From Chitinophagaceae bacterium UBA2791 (GTDB taxonomy: Bacteria > Bacteroidota > Bacteroidia > Chitinophagales > Chitinophagaceae), in NCBI GenBank assembly GCA_002352105.1, contig DEHV01000073.1:96052-106525 (forward strand): 10,474 bases of DNA, given 5' to 3'. Both the position numbers and the translations under genes were made by a program. Position 1 is the stretch's first letter, and each line of letters opens with the position of its first letter. This document shows, in pieces, positions 6,806 to 10,474 of the stretch. A model generated the notes under the pieces. That model saw nothing but the letters and a program-made list of their open reading frames with translations, was not told the DNA's origin and ran no database searches.

Positions 6806-7708
6806 ATGGGCCAATTATATGAAATGACCGTTCAGCGTTTTACAGATCATCTGAAGTTTGAAAAACGCTATTCTCCTCATACCATAGATTCTTATGGGAA
6901 TGATCTCGGCCAGTTTTATGCATATCTGAAAGAGCAGTTTGGGGAAACTGAAGTGGAGGGGATCAGCCCCGCTATGATCCGGAGCTGGCTGGCTTCCTTA
7001 AAGGAGAACAGGATCGGCTCCCGCAGCATTGTCCGGAAAATATCTTCCCTCAAATCATTTTTCAAGTTTGCAATGGCGCTGGGCTTTATCCCAAAAAATC
7101 CCGCAACCAATATTACCACGCCTAAAATAAACAAGCGGTTGCCGGTATATGTGGAAGAAGCGCAGCTGGATACGCTTTTTACGCATGTGGACTTTCCGGA
7201 CGACTGGAAGGGAAAAACGGAAAGGCTGGCATTGGAGATGTTCTATGAAACGGGGATGCGGCTTTCGGAGCTGGTCCATTGCAGGGAAAGCGAGATTGAT
7301 TTTGCCAATAGAGCCGTAAAGGTATTGGGGAAGGGCAATAAGGAAAGGATAATACCTATGGGAGAACGTTTGCTGGGGCGTATCAGGGTTTACCGGGAGG
7401 AAAAAAGAAAGGTTTTCGGGCAGTTTGACGAAAAGTATTTGCTGGTAACGGAAAAGGGGAAAAAAACATACCCCAAGTATATCTACAGGGCGGTGAAAAA
7501 ATACCTTGGCATGGTTACTGCCATCAATAAAAAAAGCCCGCATGTGCTGAGGCATAGTTTTGCCACCCATCTTAGCAACAACGGGTCGCCCTTGAATGAT
7601 ATCAAGGCCTTACTCGGGCATTCCAGCCTGGCCGCCACCCAGGTGTACACGCACAATACCATAGAAAAGCTAAAAAATGCGCATAAAAATGCGCATCCGA
7701 AAGGCTAG
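6806..7708 (+). CDS. xerC: Xer-type tyrosine recombinase
   Basis: The 300-residue protein has the usual Xer size and two-domain layout: an N-terminal SAM-like core-binding domain (about 8-95: RFTDHLKFEKRYSPHTIDSY, then the VRKISSLKSFFKF segment) and a C-terminal catalytic domain. The full catalytic set is visible: Arg152 (ETGMRLSEL), Lys176 (LGKGNKER), His246 and Arg249 (PHVLRHSFATHL), His272 (LLGHSSLAATQ) and nucleophile Tyr281 (VYTH). Xer enzymes resolve chromosome dimers at dif before division. XerC versus XerD cannot be decided from this sequence alone; a phage-type integrase is less likely because the protein is short and lies among conserved translation genes. The ATG at 6806 has a partial Shine-Dalgarno (AAGGGAG) seven bases upstream; an ATG at 6824 is a possible later start. 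The tail contains a perfect 12-base tandem duplication. Confidence 0.9.
   Translation: MGQLYEMTVQRFTDHLKFEKRYSPHTIDSYGNDLGQFYAYLKEQFGETEVEGISPAMIRSWLASLKENRIGSRSIVRKISSLKSFFKFAMALGFIPKNPATNITTPKINKRLPVYVEEAQLDTLFTHVDFPDDWKGKTERLALEMFYETGMRLSELVHCRESEIDFANRAVKVLGKGNKERIIPMGERLLGRIRVYREEKRKVFGQFDEKYLLVTEKGKKTYPKYIYRAVKKYLGMVTAINKKSPHVLRHSFATHLSNNGSPLNDIKALLGHSSLAATQVYTHNTIEKLKNAHKNAHPKG
7673..7696 (+). repeat. Perfect 12-base tandem repeat at the 3' end of xerC
   Basis: AAAAATGCGCAT occurs at 7673-7684 and again at 7685-7696. It keeps the frame and duplicates four residues (…KNAHKNAH…) just before the C-terminal PKG. Each copy holds the palindrome ATGCGCAT. Confidence 0.8.
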
Positions 7709-7712
7709 GAAC

Positions 7713-7748
7713 AGCCGGCTGATTTTGCTATTTTTTTCCGGCTTTTTA
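7713..7748 (+). terminator. Probable terminator after xerC
   Basis: AGCCGG at 7713-7718 pairs with CCGGCT at 7738-7743 across a 19-base T-rich loop, and TTTTATTT follows. It starts five bases after the xerC stop. The large loop makes it a modest terminator. Confidence 0.5.
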
Positions 7749-7846
7749 TTTGGAAAAAAGGTCGCGCAGGCGTAACTTGATGGAGGTCCCAGGGGGATCC
7801 CGACCAGTTCTTTTATTTATTGTTAACTGTTAAAAATGCGATTATC

Positions 7847-8146
7847 ATGAACGTAAACATTCAGGCGGTGCGGTTCAATGCCGATGTAAAATTAACAGAC
7901 TATGTAAGCAGGAAGCTTCAAAAGCTGCAGACCTTTCATGACCGTATCATTCAAGTTGATGTTTTCCTTAAGCTAGACAATGTAGTGCATAACATTAAAG
8001 ATAAGATCGCAGAGATCAGGGTTCAGATACCTCAACATCAGTTGTTCGTAAAAGCTTCGTCCAAATCGTTCGAAGAGTCTTTTGACAATGCGTTGGATTC
8101 CCTGATCAACCAAATAAAAAGAAAAAAAGAAAAACAATTTGCCTGA
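7847..8146 (+). CDS. hpf: Ribosome hibernation-promoting factor, short HPF/YfiA type
   Basis: The 99-residue protein begins MNVNIQAVRFNADVKLTDYV and continues with KLQKLQTFHDRIIQVDVFLK, IAEIRVQIP and LFVKASSKSFEESFDNALDSL, then a basic tail KRKKEKQ. This is the beta-alpha-beta-beta-beta-alpha fold of the HPF/YfiA family. It binds the 30S decoding region of idle ribosomes, protecting or pairing them in stationary phase. The C-terminal dimerisation domain of long HPF is absent, so this is a short form. I chose the ATG at 7847: a TTG at 7820 would add nine residues that do not belong to the fold. There is no Shine-Dalgarno. A strong terminator lies 22 bases after the stop and a terminator precedes the gene, so it is likely its own transcript. 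No confident promoter was found; TTTG at 7749-7752 with TAACTTGA at 7773-7780 is a weak candidate. Confidence 0.93.
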   Translation: MNVNIQAVRFNADVKLTDYVSRKLQKLQTFHDRIIQVDVFLKLDNVVHNIKDKIAEIRVQIPQHQLFVKASSKSFEESFDNALDSLINQIKRKKEKQFA

Positions 8147-8168
8147 AGCGGCAATAATGATGAATAAG

Positions 8169-8193
8169 ACCTCCCCTTGGGGAGGTTTTTTTA
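8169..8193 (+). terminator. Strong intrinsic terminator after hpf
   Basis: ACCTCCC (8169-8175) and GGGAGGT (8180-8186) form a perfect seven-pair stem closed by the stable tetraloop CTTG, followed by an uninterrupted T run. It ends hpf transcription before the tRNA-tuf promoter. Confidence 0.92.
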
Positions 8194-8205
8194 TGCCCGG
8201 AGCCA

Positions 8206-8238
8206 TTTACAGGGAAAACACGGAAAACAAACTGTAAA
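8206..8238. repeat. Inverted repeat upstream of the tRNA-tuf promoter
   Basis: TTTACAG (8206-8212) and CTGTAAA (8232-8238) are exact inverted copies 19 bases apart. The spacer holds two GGAAAACA copies. It ends 18 bases before the -33 box, where an activator or operator site could lie. Chance cannot be excluded. Confidence 0.3.
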
Positions 8239-8256
8239 AAATTCTTTTTCAAAATT

Positions 8257-8285
8257 TTTGGATTTAACAAATTCATTTACCTTTG
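8257..8285 (+). promoter_or_regulatory. Promoter of the tRNA-Thr-Tyr-Gly-Thr-tuf operon
   Basis: TTTG at 8257-8260 and TACCTTTG at 8278-8285 match the Bacteroidota -33 and -7 elements, the latter exactly, with 17 bases between. The region before it is AT-rich. Transcription would start near 8290, about 87 bases before the first tRNA, at the edge of a GC-paired leader hairpin. Confidence 0.7.
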
Positions 8286-8286
8286 C

Positions 8287-8322
8287 CTTCCCAAAAAAAC
8301 GGGAAGAACGTTTATTTGGGAA
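8287..8322 (+). promoter_or_regulatory. Alternative hairpins in the tRNA-tuf leader
   Basis: TTCCCAAA at 8289-8296 can pair perfectly with TTTGGGAA at 8315-8322. Part of the same arm (CTTCCC, 8287-8292) can instead pair with GGGAAG at 8301-8306. The two stems exclude each other and sit at the predicted 5' end of the transcript. They might protect the 5' end or act as a switch before the boxA-like element. If the start lies downstream of 8292 the structure would not form fully. Confidence 0.35.
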
Positions 8323-8335
8323 AGCAGTTCTTTAA
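8321..8335 (+). promoter_or_regulatory. boxA-like antitermination element in the operon leader
   Basis: AAAGCAGTTCTTTAA contains the boxA core TTCTTTAA (compare the E. coli core GCTCTTTAAC). It lies about 30 bases after the predicted transcript start and 41 bases before tRNA-Thr, the position boxA takes in stable RNA leaders. A copy with one mismatch occurs at 8660-8674. boxA RNA binds NusB and S10 to protect untranslated transcripts from early termination. Confidence 0.55.
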
Positions 8336-8376
8336 ATATTTGGCGTTCAATTTTTTATCAGTATTCAAAAATATTG

Positions 8377-8452
8377 GCCACCTTAGCTCAGCTGGTAGAG
8401 CAACTGATTTGTAATCAGTAGGTCGCAGGTTCGATTCCAGCAGGTGGCTCCA
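8377..8452 (+). tRNA. tRNA-Thr (anticodon UGU), CCA encoded
   Basis: The cloverleaf folds with acceptor GCCACCT/AGGTGGC, a D arm with GCTC/GAGC, anticodon stem ACTGA/TCAGT and loop TTTGTAA giving anticodon UGU. The T loop is TTCGATT. Discriminator T at 8449 is followed by an encoded CCA (8450-8452), the only encoded CCA among the five tRNAs here. The T stem GCAGG/CCAGC has an A-A mismatch at its middle pair. It is the first gene of the tRNA-tuf operon. Confidence 0.95.
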
Positions 8453-8455
8453 TAG

Positions 8456-8538
<83 letters not shown>

Positions 8539-8736
8539 CATCGAACTCAGTTTAAGATAAAAAAACGCCGGTTCCGGCAGACCGCAGGTCGCCCGGCATA
8601 CCCGTCGAGAAAGCGGTTGGCAGGCGGCAACAGGTCGCCTGGAAAAAGAAAGATGAAGTAAAGAAGTTCTTTAATAACTTTGTCCGTCTTTAAAATGACG
8701 GATGTCTTCCTTACCCGGCAAGTATGGACAGACGAT
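8539..8736 (+). other. Structured 198-base spacer between tRNA-Tyr and tRNA-Gly
   Basis: No open frame of note is seen. The first 100 bases are GC-rich and full of short hairpins: GCCGG/CCGGC (8567-8578), GACC/GGTC with a three-base loop (8580-8590) and CAGGCG/CGCCTG (8621-8641). The 12-mer CAGGTCGCCYGG occurs twice (8585-8596, 8631-8642). The second half is A-rich, then carries a boxA-like copy (8660-8674), TAACTTTG (8675-8682), which fits the -7 consensus, and a TCCGTC/GACGGA hairpin (8683-8702). It may hold a second promoter or a processing and antitermination region. Confidence 0.5.
8660..8674 (+). promoter_or_regulatory. Second boxA-like element inside the tRNA spacer
   Basis: AAAGAAGTTCTTTAA matches the leader element at 8321-8335 in 14 of 15 bases. 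Similarity continues weakly downstream (TTTGGCGTTC against TTTGTCCGTC). It lies 62 bases before tRNA-Gly. The adjoining TAACTTTG at 8675-8682 could be a -7 box, but no -33 element is seen at the right distance. Confidence 0.5.
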
Positions 8737-8809
8737 GCGGGAGTAGCTCATTTGGTAGAGCGATAGCCTTCCAAGCTATAGGTGGCCGGTTCGAGCCCGG
8801 TCTCCCGCT
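8737..8809 (+). tRNA. tRNA-Gly (anticodon UCC)
   Basis: The acceptor is GCGGGAG/CTCCCGC, the D stem GCTC/GAGC, the anticodon stem ATAGC/GCTAT with loop CTTCCAA (anticodon UCC), and the T stem GCCGG/CCGGT with loop TTCGAGC. Discriminator T is followed by CA, so CCA must be completed after transcription. It lies 30 bases before the second tRNA-Thr. Confidence 0.96.
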
Positions 8810-8839
8810 CATTTAGCTGAATACTGCGACTGAGTAAGC

Positions 8840-8911
8840 GCCGTTGTAGCTCAGTGGTAGAGCGCTTCCTTGGTAGGGAAGAGGTCGTGAGTTCGATTCT
8901 CACTAACGGCT
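8840..8911 (+). tRNA. tRNA-Thr (anticodon GGU)
   Basis: The acceptor is GCCGTTG/TAACGGC with one G-T pair, the anticodon stem CTTCC/GGAAG with loop TTGGTAG (anticodon GGU), and the T stem GTGAG/CTCAC with loop TTCGATT. Discriminator T is followed by CA. It is the last tRNA before tuf, 68 bases upstream of its ATG, with no promoter between. Confidence 0.96.
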
Positions 8912-8979
8912 CAGATTGATCGAATATATCTAAGCAGCGAAAAAAGATAATTAAAACCCACAACTAAAAAACAGATAAA

Positions 8980-10170
8980 ATGTCAAAAGAGACTTTTAAA
9001 AGGGACAAACCACACGTCAACGTCGGAACCATTGGTCACGTCGACCATGGTAAGACTACTTTAACTGCCGCCATTACCAGCATCCTGGCTTCAAGGGGTA
9101 TGGGAAACGTAGCCAAAAAATACGACGAAATTGACGGGGCTCCCGAAGAAAAAGAAAGGGGTATCACCATCAATACCGCTCACGTTGAGTATCAAACCGC
9201 TAATCGTCACTATGCGCACGTTGACTGTCCTGGTCACGCTGACTATGTGAAAAACATGATTACCGGCGCCGCCCAGATGGATGGAGCTATTTTAGTTGTG
9301 GCTGCTACCGACGGTCCGATGCCCCAGACAAAGGAACACATACTGCTGGCGCGCCAGGTTGGCGTACCCCGTATCGTGGTATTTATGAATAAAGTGGATT
9401 TGGTCGACGATCCGGAATTGCTGGAACTCGTTGAAATGGAAATCCGCGAACTGCTGACTTCTTACGGTTTCGACGGCGATAATACCCCCATCATCAAGGG
9501 CTCTGCCACTGGCGCATTGGCCGGCGATGACAAATGGGTTAAAGCCATTGACGAGCTGATGGAAGCAGTGGATTCTTATATTCCCCTGCCTCCCCGCCCG
9601 GTTGATCTGCCGTTCCTGATGAGCGTGGAAGACGTGTTCTCCATTACCGGTCGCGGTACAGTTGCTACCGGTCGTATCGAAAGAGGCCGTATCAAGGTTG
9701 GCGAGCCTGTTGAGATCGTAGGTCTGATGGATGCGCCCCTGGGTTCTACCGTAACAGGCGTTGAAATGTTCCGCAAGCTGCTGGATCAGGGCGAAGCCGG
9801 CGATAACGCAGGTTTGCTGTTGCGCGGTATTGAAAAAACGCAGATCCGCAGAGGTATGGTAATCTGTAAACCAGGATCCATCACTCCGCATACCGAGTTT
9901 AAAGGCGAAGTATACGTATTGAGCAAGGAAGAAGGCGGCCGTCATACGCCGTTCTTTAACAAATACCGTCCCCAGTTCTATTTCCGCACTACCGACGTTA
10001 CCGGAGAAGTGGAACTGAATGCAGGAACTGAGATGGTTATGCCTGGCGACAACACCAATATTACCGTGAAGCTGATCCAGCCGATCGCGATGGAAAAAGG
10101 GTTGAAATTTGCGATTCGCGAAGGCGGCCGTACAGTAGGAGCCGGACAGGTTACTGAAATTATCAAGTAA
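8980..10170 (+). CDS. tuf: Elongation factor Tu
   Basis: EF-Tu is the GTPase that carries aminoacyl-tRNA to the ribosome. The 396 residues span the usual three domains. The GTPase motifs are GHVDHGKT (19-26), GITINTAHVEY with the switch threonine (61-71), DCPGHADY (82-89, with catalytic His86), NKVD (137-140) and the SATGAL G5 motif near 175. Domain 2 has the VFSITGRGTVATGRIERG segment and domain 3 the QFYFRTTDVTG segment that contacts tRNA. Start and length agree with the family. The leader is A-rich without a Shine-Dalgarno, as usual for highly expressed genes of this phylum. The gene has no promoter of its own in the 68 bases after tRNA-Thr, so it is read from the tRNA promoter. The order Thr-Tyr-Gly-Thr-tuf is that of the E. 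coli tufB operon. Confidence 0.98.
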   Translation: MSKETFKRDKPHVNVGTIGHVDHGKTTLTAAITSILASRGMGNVAKKYDEIDGAPEEKERGITINTAHVEYQTANRHYAHVDCPGHADYVKNMITGAAQMDGAILVVAATDGPMPQTKEHILLARQVGVPRIVVFMNKVDLVDDPELLELVEMEIRELLTSYGFDGDNTPIIKGSATGALAGDDKWVKAIDELMEAVDSYIPLPPRPVDLPFLMSVEDVFSITGRGTVATGRIERGRIKVGEPVEIVGLMDAPLGSTVTGVEMFRKLLDQGEAGDNAGLLLRGIEKTQIRRGMVICKPGSITPHTEFKGEVYVLSKEEGGRHTPFFNKYRPQFYFRTTDVTGEVELNAGTEMVMPGDNTNITVKLIQPIAMEKGLKFAIREGGRTVGAGQVTEIIK

Positions 10171-10178
10171 TAGCTAAG

Positions 10179-10208
10179 GTTAAACTTCCCAAATCGGCGG
10201 AGTTTAAC
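10179..10208 (+). other. Hairpin just after tuf
   Basis: GTTAAACT (10179-10186) and AGTTTAAC (10201-10208) form a perfect eight-pair stem with a 14-base loop, eight bases after the tuf stop. No T run follows, so it is more likely an mRNA 3' end protecting stem or a processing site than an intrinsic terminator. Confidence 0.45.
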
Positions 10209-10231
10209 GATAAGCATTGCAAATGATTTTC

Positions 10232-10239
10232 TATATTTG
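10232..10239 (+). promoter_or_regulatory. -7 promoter element for tRNA-Trp and secE
   Basis: TATATTTG is an exact TAnnTTTG match in an AT-rich stretch, placing the start near 10245. No good -33 element lies at the usual distance (a TTG at 10217-10219 is too close). It would drive tRNA-Trp, secE and the genes beyond the window. Confidence 0.5.
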
Positions 10240-10248
10240 TGAAAGTAT

Positions 10249-10289
10249 CCAAAAGCTGTCAACCCCTTGTTGATAGCTTTTGGTTTTCT
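10249..10289 (+). terminator. Terminator or attenuator hairpin directly before tRNA-Trp
   Basis: CCAAAAGCTGTCAA (10249-10262) pairs with TTGATAGCTTTTGG (10270-10283), a 14-pair stem with one G-T wobble and a seven-base loop, then TTTTCT. tRNA-Trp starts at the next base, 10290. It can end tuf transcription. It also lies downstream of the candidate -7 box at 10232-10239, so a transcript from there would begin with it. Confidence 0.65.
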
Positions 10290-10360
10290 ACGGGCATAGT
10301 TCAATGGTAGAATAGAGGTCTCCAAAACCTTTGATCTGGGTTCGAATCCTAGTGCCCGTG
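10290..10360 (+). tRNA. tRNA-Trp (anticodon CCA)
   Basis: The acceptor is ACGGGCA/TGCCCGT, with T8 and A9 in place, anticodon stem GAGGT/ACCTT with loop CTCCAAA (anticodon CCA), and T stem CTGGG/CCTAG with loop TTCGAAT. The discriminator is G, as expected for Trp, followed by CA. It sits 28 bases before secE, the usual Bacteroidota position between tuf and secE. Confidence 0.95.
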
Positions 10361-10388
10361 CAACGGAAATGCATCTTAAAATCAATAC

Positions 10389-10474
10389 ATGAATAAGGTA
10401 ACAACGTATTTTAAGGAATCATACAAGGAGTTGCTTGAAAAAGTGACCTGGCCAAGCTGGAATGAATTGCAACA
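10389..10474 (+). CDS. secE: Preprotein translocase subunit SecE (3' end outside window)
   Basis: Only the first 28 codons are in the window: MNKVTTYFKESYKELLEKVT followed by WPSWNELQ. The amphipathic KESYKEL-KVTWPSWNEL pattern is the conserved cytoplasmic start of SecE, before its single membrane helix. SecE clamps the SecY channel for protein export. The ATG at 10389 has an A-rich leader without a Shine-Dalgarno. Its place after tuf and tRNA-Trp fits the usual secE-nusG-rplK order, which would continue to the right. Confidence 0.92.
   Translation, partial: MNKVTTYFKESYKELLEKVTWPSWNELQ

Noticed and set aside
6806..8452. Integrative element with integrase next to tRNA genes
   Set aside because: The recombinase is of housekeeping Xer size, hpf lies between it and the tRNAs, and no partial tRNA duplication or attachment-site repeat was seen.
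9292..9945. 217-codon open frame on the minus strand
   Set aside because: It is antisense to tuf, one of the most conserved genes known; the translation has no family features.
9951..9964. Third boxA-like sequence GTTCTTTAACAAAT inside tuf
   Set aside because: It encodes the conserved FFNKY segment before RPQFYF of EF-Tu, so protein sequence explains it.
10179..10208. Intrinsic terminator of tuf at the first downstream hairpin
   Set aside because: The stem is perfect but has a 14-base loop and no T run; the hairpin at 10249-10289 fits termination better.

Overview
The window looks like a chromosomal segment from a member of the Bacteroidota, most likely of the Chitinophagaceae type. Four things point that way. 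The left-edge gene is the C-terminal part of a PorU2-like protein of the type IX secretion system. Most genes lack a Shine-Dalgarno sequence and start after A-rich leaders. Several intergenic regions carry the Bacteroidota -7 promoter motif TAnnTTTG. The rpsU, EF-Tu and SecE sequences are also of Bacteroidota type. Genus and species cannot be named from the sequence alone.

Left third (1-4182, + strand): after the PorU2-like end come a membrane-anchored SGNH/GDSL hydrolase, a NodU/CmcH-type carbamoyltransferase and a small SxtJ-family membrane protein. These correspond to the SxtL, SxtI and SxtJ types that recur together in bacteria and are best known from saxitoxin clusters. Here they more plausibly form a cell-envelope modification module of unknown substrate. 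A candidate internal promoter with a palindrome lies just before the carbamoyltransferase.

Middle (4276-6448, - strand): a family-2 glycosyltransferase lies downstream of riboflavin synthase and overlaps its 3' end. Upstream of riboflavin synthase is what looks like the decayed remnant of a multi-spanning membrane protein gene. Its N-terminal helix and C-terminal helix are still readable, but in different frames.

Right half (6435-10474, + strand) is a translation-centred block. It runs rpsU (bS21, with an unusually good Shine-Dalgarno), a Xer-type tyrosine recombinase, a short hibernation factor HPF, tRNA-Thr(UGU), tRNA-Tyr(GUA), a 198-base structured spacer, tRNA-Gly(UCC), tRNA-Thr(GGU), tuf, tRNA-Trp(CCA) and the start of secE. 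The Thr-Tyr-Gly-Thr-tuf-secE order is the same as the E. coli tufB locus, so this is an old, conserved arrangement with tRNA-Trp added before secE. Two copies of a boxA-like element, one in the leader and one in the long tRNA spacer, suggest that transcription through this operon uses Nus-type antitermination. No CRISPR array, insertion sequence or rRNA gene was seen.
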